A stretch of DNA of 14,477 nucleotides. Source: JAOUEE01 sp051011595. GTDB lineage: Bacteria; Actinomycetota; Acidimicrobiia; Acidimicrobiales; SHLQ01. The stretch's first letter is position 1, and each line of letters begins with the position of its first letter. The DNA lies in the NCBI GenBank assembly GCA_051011595.1, contig JBPCTQ010000265.1:1-14477 (forward strand), written 5' to 3'. Shown in pieces: positions 6,206 through 14,477 of this stretch. A model generated the notes under the pieces. That model was not told where the DNA came from. It did not search any database and worked only from the letters and a program-made list of their open reading frames with translations. The translations under genes and the position numbers were made by a program.

Positions 6206-7102
6206 TCAACCGGAAACGGCCAGCTCGGAGATGGCGGTCCAACCGTTCAGGAAGGCATCGATGTCGTCGGTGAGCGGCTCGAAGGTGGAGTCACAGATCA
6301 CATCGCCGCCCCGGTCGTTCCACTCCGGACCCCACGGAACCTCGACCACACCCTGGGGCCCATCGGGGCACGTCGGAGAGTTGATCGAGAACAGCGTGAC
6401 GGTGCCGGCCAGGTAGTCGTCGCGGTGGGCGTCGATCCAGTCGATGGCTGCGCTCACGCTGGACTCGAACACGAAGGGATCGGCCACGCCCTGGCTGACG
6501 GCGACGGCGGGTACACCGAGCTGGGCGGCCTGACGGGCGGCCCCGACCGTGCCCGACAGCCCCTGGAGTGGTCCGAAGTTCTGGCCCGAGTTCGAGCCGG
6601 TGACCACCACGTGAGGGGCCGGATCGACGTTCTCCAGCGCCCACACGACCGCATCGGCGGGGAATCCGTCGACGGCGGTGCCTTCGATGCCGCTGGCGGT
6701 GGTGGCCGCCTCTGCTTCGACGGGCCCGTCGGTGACGCTGCCGCCACTGCCGCTCTTCTCCTCGGCCGGCGCCACGATGGTGATGGTCACGTTGTCGAGA
6801 GCGGCCAGGCCCTGGGCCAGGGCGTCGATGCCGGGCGCACCGATACCGTCGTCGTTGCCCAAGACGATGTGCAGCACCTCGGACGGTGCCTCGCTGGTGG
6901 TGGCGACGGCGCTGGTGGTGGGTGCCGCCGTGGTGGTGGGTGCCGCGGTGGTGGCCGAGTCCGGTGCGGCGGAGCCAGAAGTCGTGGTCGAGACGGTGGA
7001 CTGGGCGACGGATGAGGTGGTCGACGACCCGTCGTCGCTACTGGAACACGCGGCGGCCAGCACCAAGACGGCAACGGGCAGCAGAAAACATCGTCGTACC
7101 AT
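6206..7102 (-). CDS. exported lipoprotein with a SurE-type phosphatase/nucleotidase domain
   Basis: SurE proteins are metal-dependent 5'/3'-nucleotidases and acid phosphatases, usually cytosolic. Here a lipoprotein signal comes first: Arg3-Arg4, a hydrophobic core, and an Ala run before Cys19. A Ser/Thr/Ala/Pro linker (about 20-74) follows, then the SurE domain. 'LGNDDGIGAPGIDAL' (81-95) carries the metal ligands Asp84-Asp85; 'EKSGSGGSVT' (115-124) supplies the conserved Ser117; 'TGSNSGQNFGPLQGLSGTVGAA' (168-189) is the S-G-x-N-x-G-x-N loop, here S-N-S-G-Q-N. Cys245 and Cys270 could form a disulfide outside the cell. The 298-residue length is explained by the export leader and linker added to a SurE core. 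The ATG at 7102 has GGAGG (7109-7113) 6 nt upstream; the TTG three bases earlier is too close to it. First gene of the minus-strand operon. Its substrate need not be a nucleotide. Confidence 0.85.
   Translation of the reverse strand: MVRRCFLLPVAVLVLAAACSSSDDGSSTTSSVAQSTVSTTTSGSAAPDSATTAAPTTTAAPTTSAVATTSEAPSEVLHIVLGNDDGIGAPGIDALAQGLAALDNVTITIVAPAEEKSGSGGSVTDGPVEAEAATTASGIEGTAVDGFPADAVVWALENVDPAPHVVVTGSNSGQNFGPLQGLSGTVGAARQAAQLGVPAVAVSQGVADPFVFESSVSAAIDWIDAHRDDYLAGTVTLFSINSPTCPDGPQGVVEVPWGPEWNDRGGDVICDSTFEPLTDDIDAFLNGWTAISELAVSG
6914..6949. repeat. two-copy 18-bp tandem repeat coding part of the lipoprotein linker
   Basis: The copies at 6914-6931 and 6932-6949 agree at 17 of 18 bases, differing only at 6929/6947 (C or G). 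On the minus strand they encode six-residue Ala-Pro-Thr-Thr-Thr-type units in the flexible linker between the lipidated Cys and the SurE domain. The repeat length keeps the reading frame, so copy-number change would only lengthen or shorten the tether. Confidence 0.75.
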
Positions 7103-7197
7103 CAAATTCCTCCAAGGCCTGTACCTGATTGGTACCGCTTGGGCGGCCGAACGGCAACAGCTGGGTGATCTGACGACTCGTCAATTACTCTCGAACC
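7103..7197. promoter_or_regulatory. divergent promoter region between the SurE-like lipoprotein and mutA
   Basis: The 95-bp gap separates two divergent genes. On the minus strand TTGCCG (7152-7157), a 17-bp spacer and TACCAA (7129-7134) form a weak candidate promoter for the lipoprotein operon. That -10 overlaps a 5-bp inverted repeat, GTACC (7121-7125) and GGTAC (7131-7135), which could be an operator or simply part of the promoter. The Shine-Dalgarno GGAGG of the lipoprotein is at 7109-7113. The plus-strand signal for mutA is listed separately. The divergent layout itself is certain; the individual boxes are not. Confidence 0.35.
7186..7191 (+). promoter_or_regulatory. candidate -10 box of a leaderless mutA transcript
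   Basis: TACTCT fits TANNNT and lies 6 nt before the GTG start at 7198. That spacing would put the transcription start on or next to the first codon. No Shine-Dalgarno is visible upstream of the GTG, which fits a leaderless mRNA, a common arrangement in actinobacteria. I see no good -35 at 16-18 bp. Confidence 0.45.
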
Positions 7198-9062
7198 GTG
7201 ACCGCCTCCCCGCTGGCTCTTGGAGCCGAATTCCCCACACCCGATCATGCCGAGTGGCTAGAGCTCGCCGAAAATGCGCTCCGAGGCCGCTCGATCGACT
7301 CGCTGCGCACGCACACCGTCGATGGGATCACGGTCGAACCGCTCTATACGGCGGCCGATCTGGCCGATCGACCGTCGCCGGGCCTGCCCGGTCTGGCTCC
7401 GTTCGTGCGCGGGACCCGGGCTGCCGGCGCAGTCGTGGGCGGCTGGGACGTGCGCCAACACATCGCCTGCGCCGATGCCGCCGAACAAAACGAGGCTGTG
7501 CTCGCCGGCTTGGCCGCCGGGGCCACGTCGGTGTGGATTCGAGTCGACGACCCGGCTTCATTGGCCCGCATGGTCGAGGGGGTGCTCTTCGATCTGGCCC
7601 CCGTTGCCCTCGACGCCGGCCATGTCACCGGGGATGCGGCCCGTCGGCTGGTCGAACTGTGGAAGGCCGGCGACGCGGCACCGGGCGACATCGGTGGTTC
7701 CTTCCGTGCCGATCCGATCGGTCTGTTGGCCCGAACGGGCGTGCTGGCCTCACCGCTCGACCAACACTTCGACGAGCTGGTCGCGCTCATCGATCTGGCT
7801 CGACCGTTTCCGCGCGTCCGAGCCCTGGCCGTTGATGCCACCGTCTATGCCGACGCCGGTGCGTCCGAAGCCGACGAGTTGGCGTGCTCCCTGGCCGCCG
7901 CCGTCGACGTGCTGCGGGCGCTCACCCAGCGCGGCCTCAGTGTCTCGGATGTGGCGGCCCAGCTGGAGTTCACCTACTCGGCCACCGCCGATCAGTTCGC
8001 CACCATGGCCAAGCTGCGAGCCGCTCGCCGCCTGTGGGCCCGGGTCGTCGAAGCGTCCGGCGGCGCCGACGCCGACCAACGCCAGGTTCAGCACGTGGTC
8101 TCGGCACCAACGATGCTCACCCGGCGTGACCCCTGGGTGAATCTGCTGCGGGTCACCATCGCCACCTTTGCCGCCGGAGTGGCGGGTGCCGACTCGGTCA
8201 CCGCTGCACCCTTCGACAGCGCTCTCGGCCAATCCGACGAGCTCGGGCGGCGACTGGCCGGCAACACCCAAGCCTTGTTGTTGGAAGAGTCCGGGCTGGC
8301 CCGGGTGATCGACCCCGCCGGCGGGAGCTGGTACGTGGAGTCACTCACCGACGAGCTGGCCCAGCAGGCATGGGCCCGCTTCCAGGAGATCGAGGCCGAA
8401 GGGGGATTGGTCGCCGAGTTGCGGTCCGGAGCGCTCGGTCGCCGCCTGCACCAGACGTGGACCCAGCGCCTCGATGGTCTTGCGTCGCGGGCCACACCCA
8501 TCACCGGTGTCAGCGAGTTCCCCGACTTGGGCGAGGTGCCCCTGCACCGGGCCGATCTGGCGAGCCGACCCGAACCCGAATCGGTGGGAGACCGGGTCGA
8601 GGCCTTGCCCCTGCGCCGCCTGGCCGGGCCGTTCGAACGGCTGCGAGACCTCGCCGCGGCCACTGCACCCACCGTCTTCTGCGCCAACCTGGGCTCACCC
8701 GCCGTGCACACGGCCCGCACCAGCTGGGCCACCAACTTCTTCGCGGTGGGCGGCATCGAGGCCCAGGCCGACGACAGTTATCCCGATGCGGCGGCGGCCG
8801 CCGCAGCGTTCGGGAACTCGGGTTCACAGCTGGCTGTCATCTGTTCCTCCGATGCGCTCTACGCCGACCATGCGGCCGAAACGGCAACGGCGTTGTCGGC
8901 GGCAGGCGCGCGGCGCGTCTACCTGGCTGGATCACCGGGTGAGGCTCGCGCCGCACTCGAACAGGCGGGTGTCGACGAGTTCATCCATATGGGCGTCGAC
9001 GTGCTGGCCAGCCTCCGCCGAGCCCATCAGGCCCTCGGCACCCTGCCTACCGAGGAGCCATC

Positions 9063-9066
<4 letters not shown>
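7198..9066 (+). CDS. mutA: methylmalonyl-CoA mutase small (beta) subunit
   Basis: MutA pairs with MutB to form the heterodimeric mutase that interconverts (R)-methylmalonyl-CoA and succinyl-CoA. The 622-residue product has the mutase barrel domain: 'RTHTVDGITVEPLYTAADL' near residue 45, 'TYSATADQFATMAKLRAARRLWA' around 260-282, and 'SGLARVIDPAGGSWYVE' around 365-380. The C-terminal part, from about 490, keeps the outline of the cobalamin fold but lacks the D-x-H-x-x-G cobalt-ligand motif; the matching place reads 'LGSPAVHTAR'. That loss is normal for the non-catalytic subunit, which has a structural role. Start is GTG at 7198, probably leaderless. The stop overlaps the mutB start in GTGA, so the two are translated together. 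Length is typical for actinobacterial MutA. Confidence 0.95.
9052..9057 (+). promoter_or_regulatory. ribosome binding site of mutB inside the mutA 3' end
   Basis: GAGGAG lies 5 nt before the GTG at 9063 and fixes that start. The GTG overlaps the mutA TGA stop by four bases (GTGA), so ribosomes finishing mutA can restart on mutB, which suits production of equal amounts of two subunits. Confidence 0.75.
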
Positions 9067-11222
<2,156 letters not shown>

Positions 11223-11224
11223 CG

Positions 11225-11240
11225 CCGCGTCGTCACGCGG
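11225..11240. terminator. short GC hairpin at the mutB / membrane-protein convergence, weak terminator candidate
   Basis: CCGCGT (11225-11230) and ACGCGG (11235-11240) are exact reverse complements around a CGTC loop. It begins 2 bp after the mutB stop and overlaps the last codons and stop of the convergent membrane-protein gene. No T-tract follows. The position suits a shared terminator, but a 6-bp GC palindrome can occur by chance here. Confidence 0.35.
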
Positions 11241-11676
11241 GCTGCCGTTGGCTGATGGCGTCGAGTCGCGCCCGAAACGCCTTCGACATCCCGTACCGGC
11301 GGCCGTCGATCTCGATGATGTCGACGATGGTGGATTCGACCCATCGGATCGGGGTGGTCCGCGGCAGCGACACCGTGACCTCGGCTGCCGACGGGTTGAG
11401 TTTGGTGCTGCGACAGATGACCAGCAGGTCGCCGGCGCCGGCCACGATGAAGTATCGCCGCCGCAGGACCAGTCCAGTGATGGCCACCAGCGGACCCGCC
11501 ACGATGATGAAGACCGGCGCCAGGTCGGTGAACAGCCCCAGCACCACGACCGTGACCGCAAGGGTCACCACGTCGGGCCAGAGGCTGGTGCGTTGTTCGA
11601 CGATGACGGCTTCGTCGACCTCGGGGACCGTCCCGATCAGCCGCTGCACCGAATCGATGAGGCGGCGGCGCAGCAT
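11233..11676 (-). CDS. small membrane protein with a two-helix hairpin, function unknown
   Basis: I do not recognise the family. The 147-residue product has a short basic N-terminus (MLRRRL), a soluble stretch to about 33, two hydrophobic segments at about 34-50 and 53-71 joined by a tight turn, then Arg72-Arg74, which by the positive-inside rule places both ends in the cytoplasm. The rest (about 75-147) alternates short strands: 'RYFIVAGAGDLLVICRS', 'AEVTVSLPR' and 'STIVDIIEIDGRRYGMSKAF'. This loosely resembles bacterial PH-like domains that follow membrane hairpins, but the resemblance is only impressionistic. The ATG at 11676 is the first usable start; no clear Shine-Dalgarno precedes it. 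It lies 58 nt downstream of the asparagine-synthase-like gene on the same strand and may be cotranscribed. It converges on mutB with a 10-nt gap. Confidence 0.65.
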   Translation of the reverse strand: MLRRRLIDSVQRLIGTVPEVDEAVIVEQRTSLWPDVVTLAVTVVVLGLFTDLAPVFIIVAGPLVAITGLVLRRRYFIVAGAGDLLVICRSTKLNPSAAEVTVSLPRTTPIRWVESTIVDIIEIDGRRYGMSKAFRARLDAISQRQPA

Positions 11677-11734
11677 GATTCGAGTGTGCCAGACCGCTAC
11701 GAGGCATCGGAACTGCGGTGGACCGGCGGAGCGA

Positions 11735-13411
11735 TCAGTCGCTGAGCCAGACCGCTGCCGTCACGGCACCATCGAGTGCCCGGCGTTCCGCCTGATCGAG
11801 GCTCGAGAGTCGCTCCACCGCCGCCACACACCGGTCGCGCTGTAGCCGGTCCCATGCGGGATTCGAATGGTCGGCGACCACCTCGCGGTAGAAGTCGCCG
11901 GTCTCGTCGATCGACTGCTCCCGTATCGATTGCATCAGGGTGGCGGGTTTGGGCTGGTGGGCCGGCGCCGCGGTGGTGGTGTCGTCGTAGTGATAGTCGG
12001 CCAGCTCGGGCGAAAGGGCCTGCAACAGCTGACGGTGGGGAAGGTCCGCGGCACGAGCCTGGGCGCCGCCCCCAGCGGCGTAGGCGATCGCTGGGGGCGT
12101 GAAGATCGGATAGATCCGTCGATCGGGAGCCATTCGTGTGACGTCGCGAACTCGATCGCGGAGGCGCACCGTCAGGTAGTAGTTGTGGGCCTGGTCGGGG
12201 CCACCCAGATCGGGTGGCAGCCAGTCCGGTGCCGCTGCGGTGTGGGCTGACTGTCGGCAGTGTTCCACGAAGTCGGGTTCGGCCAGCCCCAGGGGGTCGA
12301 GCTTGAGGCGGCGATCGAACGCGGGCCAGAACCGTGCGCCGGTGGCCTTGTCGGGCCATCCCGGGTAGTACGCCCGCAACGCCTCACCCAGCAGCCCCTG
12401 GACTCGGATCTGCTCGACACCTTCCGGTAGCTGTTCGGCAGAGCGGAGGTCGATGCAGTTGGAGATGCCTGCGGTGGCCTGCACGTGGTCGCGTATGCGG
12501 TCCGGCAACGATCGTGTCGTCACCGGGGCCGCGAAGCCGACGTGATGGTCGAGGCCGAAGGTGCGGGCCAGATCGCGTGCCACCTGCACATCGTGGAGCC
12601 CCTCGCCGCCAATGGTCAGGAACGTGAACTGGTCGGTGACACCGAGGTGCAGGGCGGCCGCTGTCACCAGACGGCTGTCGAGCCCGGCGGTGAGGTCGAT
12701 GTACCTCGTGGTGGCCGTCAGGCGGCTGGCGTACGACACACCATCGGCGATGGCCGCCGCCGCTTCTTCTATCGAGGGGGACTCGGCCTCCGGTGTCGGG
12801 ATCCAGGGAGGGGCGTCGATCCGTTGTTGGACCTCGATCCGCCCACGATCGATCTTCAGCATCTGATTGGCCGGCAGACAACCGACGTCTTCGAATCCGG
12901 TATGGGCCCCGATGAGCCAGCCCGTGACGGCCAACGAGCACGGTGCGGTCACCGATTTGGCGGGCCGGGGCCCGCCGTTGGCCACGGCCACCAGGGCGCT
13001 GGTCGATCCCACGATCTCGGCCTGGTCGTTTCGGGCTCGATACGCCGGTACGTACCCGCAGTGATCGGGGGCGATCACACCGCTGCCGGATGCGTCGATC
13101 TCGATGATGGTGAAGATCCCGCCGAGGTCTGCCAGGGTCCGAGGTGAGGTGCGGATCTCGTGCACCGACCGGTCGGGTCCGGTCGGTACCGGGTCGCCCA
13201 ACCACCCGAGGAAACCGTCACCCTCGGACTCAGGCCCGTCCGGGTGCGGCCACCACAGCAGCGCGAGGGTCTCGCAATGTTGCGGACGCCATACCCGGGG
13301 CCCCTCCTGCCCAACGGGTGGATCCAGCTGTCCGAGATCGGTCACCACCTGCTCGACGAGCTCGGGAATCGGCCGATCACCGATCGCGCAGATCAGGACA
13401 AAGGCATACAT
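11735..13411 (-). CDS. asparagine-synthase-like protein (PP-loop amidotransferase family) without glutaminase Cys
   Basis: Asparagine synthetases of the AsnB type join an N-terminal glutaminase with a C-terminal PP-loop that adenylates a carboxylate. The 558-residue product keeps that layout. The N-terminal part (about 1-200) resembles the glutaminase fold but starts Met-Tyr rather than Met-Cys, so the catalytic Cys2 is absent and it should not release ammonia from glutamine. The PP-loop is 'DLTAGLDSRLVTAAAL' (239-254), a variant of S-G-G-x-D-S with Asp245-Ser246-Arg247; 'VQGLLGEALRAYYP' (337-350) matches the later G-x-x-G-E motif. Related proteins with this T-x-G-x-D-S-R variant occur in surface-glycan and peptide-modification loci, with mostly unknown substrates. 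No peptide precursor or protease partner is visible. The ATG at 13411 has no clear Shine-Dalgarno. It is divergent from meaB and may be cotranscribed with the small membrane protein. Confidence 0.8.
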   Translation of the reverse strand: MYAFVLICAIGDRPIPELVEQVVTDLGQLDPPVGQEGPRVWRPQHCETLALLWWPHPDGPESEGDGFLGWLGDPVPTGPDRSVHEIRTSPRTLADLGGIFTIIEIDASGSGVIAPDHCGYVPAYRARNDQAEIVGSTSALVAVANGGPRPAKSVTAPCSLAVTGWLIGAHTGFEDVGCLPANQMLKIDRGRIEVQQRIDAPPWIPTPEAESPSIEEAAAAIADGVSYASRLTATTRYIDLTAGLDSRLVTAAALHLGVTDQFTFLTIGGEGLHDVQVARDLARTFGLDHHVGFAAPVTTRSLPDRIRDHVQATAGISNCIDLRSAEQLPEGVEQIRVQGLLGEALRAYYPGWPDKATGARFWPAFDRRLKLDPLGLAEPDFVEHCRQSAHTAAAPDWLPPDLGGPDQAHNYYLTVRLRDRVRDVTRMAPDRRIYPIFTPPAIAYAAGGGAQARAADLPHRQLLQALSPELADYHYDDTTTAAPAHQPKPATLMQSIREQSIDETGDFYREVVADHSNPAWDRLQRDRCVAAVERLSSLDQAERRALDGAVTAAVWLSD

Positions 13412-13459
13412 CGGTGGTGGTGCGGGGCCGTGGTGGTCTGAGGGTCGATGCCGCGACGC

Positions 13460-13465
13460 TAACGT
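13460..13465 (+). promoter_or_regulatory. candidate -10 box of a leaderless meaB transcript
   Basis: TAACGT fits TANNNT and lies 8 nt before the GTG at 13474, so transcription would start on or close to the first codon. No Shine-Dalgarno precedes the GTG. The arrangement parallels that of mutA. The surrounding gap (13412-13473) must also hold the promoter of the divergent asparagine-synthase-like gene, for which I see no clear boxes. Confidence 0.4.
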
Positions 13466-13473
13466 CGATTGCC

Positions 13474-14457
13474 GTGGCCGAGTTCACCGATGTCCCCGAG
13501 TTGGTCGATGGTGTTCGTTCCGGTGATCGCACCATGCTCGGTCGGGCCATCACATTGGTGGAGTCGACCCGGCCCGACCATCGCGAACTGGCGGCCGAGC
13601 TGTTGGCCCAGTTGGTCGGGCCCGGGGTGTCATCACACCGGGTGGGGATCACGGGTGTGCCCGGCGTGGGCAAGTCGACGTTCATCGAGTCTCTCGGGGT
13701 GCGCCTGACCGGCGAGGGTCACCACGTTGCCGTGCTCACCGTCGATCCCACCAGCAGCCGCACCGGCGGGTCGATCCTGGGCGACAAGACCCGTATGCCG
13801 CGGCTGGCCACGGACCCCGGCGCCTTCATCCGGCCTTCGCCGTCGTCGGGCACCCTGGGCGGGGTCACCCGATCGACGCGGGAGAGCATCGTGGTGCTCG
13901 AGGCCGCCGGCTACGACATCGTGCTGGTCGAGACGGTGGGCGTGGGCCAGAGCGAGACGGTGGTGCACGGCATGGTCGACTTCTTCCTGGTGTTGATGTT
14001 GGCCGGCGCCGGCGACGAGCTCCAGGGCATCAAGAAGGGTGTACTCGAGCTGGCCGACATGGTGGTGGTCAACAAGGCCGACGGCGACAACGAGGTGCGG
14101 GCCCGCGCTTCGGCCCGGGACTACGCCGCCGCGCTGCACCTGTTGGCCCCGGCCAGCCCGAACTGGTCGCCGCCGGTGTTGACCTGCAGCGGGCTCCACG
14201 ACATCGGCCTCGATGTGTTGTGGCAACAAGTCGAGCAACACCGGCAGGTGGGCACCGAGTCCGGTGAGTTCGCCGAACGTCGTCGACGTCAGCAGGTGGC
14301 GTGGATGTGGTCGATGCTCGACGATCGGTTGCGCGGCTACTTCCGCACCAACCCCGGGGTGCAGCCCGAGTTGGCGACGGTGGATGCAGCGGTGCTGGCG
14401 GGTGAGATGTTGCCGTCGACGGCCGTCGACCGCCTGCTCGCCGCCTTCTCCCGCTGA
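13474..14457 (+). CDS. meaB: MeaB-type GTPase, methylmalonyl-CoA mutase chaperone (ArgK family)
   Basis: MeaB binds methylmalonyl-CoA mutase, uses GTP to gate cofactor loading and protects the enzyme from inactivation. The 327-residue product has the G3E-family motifs: Walker A 'GVPGVGKST' (61-69), 'VDPTSSRTGGSILGDKTRM' (90-108), which is the family hallmark, 'VETVGVGQSE' (152-161) as the G3 region, and 'NKAD' (200-203) for guanine. A helical C-terminal arm (about 255-327) for dimerisation follows, with 'ERRRRQQVAWMW'. I chose the GTG at 13474: the open frame reaches back to 13144, but that part lies inside the opposite-strand asparagine-synthase-like gene and matches nothing, while 327 residues is the usual length. 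The function ties it to mutAB upstream on the same strand. Confidence 0.93.
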   Translation: MAEFTDVPELVDGVRSGDRTMLGRAITLVESTRPDHRELAAELLAQLVGPGVSSHRVGITGVPGVGKSTFIESLGVRLTGEGHHVAVLTVDPTSSRTGGSILGDKTRMPRLATDPGAFIRPSPSSGTLGGVTRSTRESIVVLEAAGYDIVLVETVGVGQSETVVHGMVDFFLVLMLAGAGDELQGIKKGVLELADMVVVNKADGDNEVRARASARDYAAALHLLAPASPNWSPPVLTCSGLHDIGLDVLWQQVEQHRQVGTESGEFAERRRRQQVAWMWSMLDDRLRGYFRTNPGVQPELATVDAAVLAGEMLPSTAVDRLLAAFSR

Positions 14458-14477
14458 CCGCCCCGCACCGTTCTGGC
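14458..14477. other. 20-bp tail after meaB
   Basis: The last 20 bases follow the meaB TGA. I see no feature in them; any terminator or next gene lies outside the window. Confidence 0.5.

Noticed and set aside
11735..13411. Lasso-peptide cyclase locus
   Set aside because: The protein has a cyclase-like layout, but no precursor peptide, leader-binding protein or transglutaminase-like protease is present nearby. An orphan AsnB-like protein is the safer call.
13144..13473. Upstream extension of the meaB frame
   Set aside because: It lies inside the opposite-strand asparagine-synthase-like gene, reads as low-complexity Arg/Pro-rich sequence, and would make MeaB about 110 residues too long.

Overview
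The window is high-GC DNA with several GTG starts, an F420-type luciferase-like oxidoreductase, a two-gene methylmalonyl-CoA mutase and an AtsA-like long arylsulfatase. This points to an actinobacterium; an Acidimicrobiia-type (marine or soil) lineage is my inference, and no marker in the window proves it. I see no tRNA, rRNA, CRISPR array, transposase, phage gene or origin. It reads as an ordinary chromosomal region.

Layout, left to right. (1) 1-1752, minus strand: a short S24/S26 signal-peptidase-like gene with Asn where the catalytic Lys is expected, then a type-1 periplasmic-binding lipoprotein of an ABC uptake system that runs off the left edge. (2) 1753-1927: a structured leader holding a near-perfect T-box core motif on the plus strand. 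(3) 1928-4195, plus strand: a long formylglycine-type arylsulfatase, ending at a perfect inverted repeat. (4) 4238-7102, minus strand: a compact three-gene operon, transcribed in the order exported SurE-like lipoprotein, sulfotransferase, LLM oxidoreductase. (5) 7198-11222, plus strand: mutA-mutB, overlapping by GTGA, which together encode adenosylcobalamin-dependent methylmalonyl-CoA mutase. (6) 11233-13411, minus strand: a small two-helix membrane protein and an asparagine-synthase-like protein without the N-terminal glutaminase Cys. (7) 13474-14457, plus strand: meaB, the GTPase chaperone of the mutase.

The one clear pathway is methylmalonyl-CoA to succinyl-CoA: MutA and MutB form the enzyme and MeaB protects and loads its cobalamin. 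meaB is split from mutAB by two opposite-strand genes, but mutA and meaB both look leaderless, each with a TANNNT box 6-8 nt upstream of a GTG start and no Shine-Dalgarno. Sulfate-ester chemistry is the second theme: an arylsulfatase and a sulfotransferase lie on either side of the LLM gene, but nothing shows that they share a substrate.

The most unusual signal is the T-box-like motif upstream of the arylsulfatase, followed by active-site deviations in the S26-like protein and in the arylsulfatase. I found no convincing new multi-gene system.
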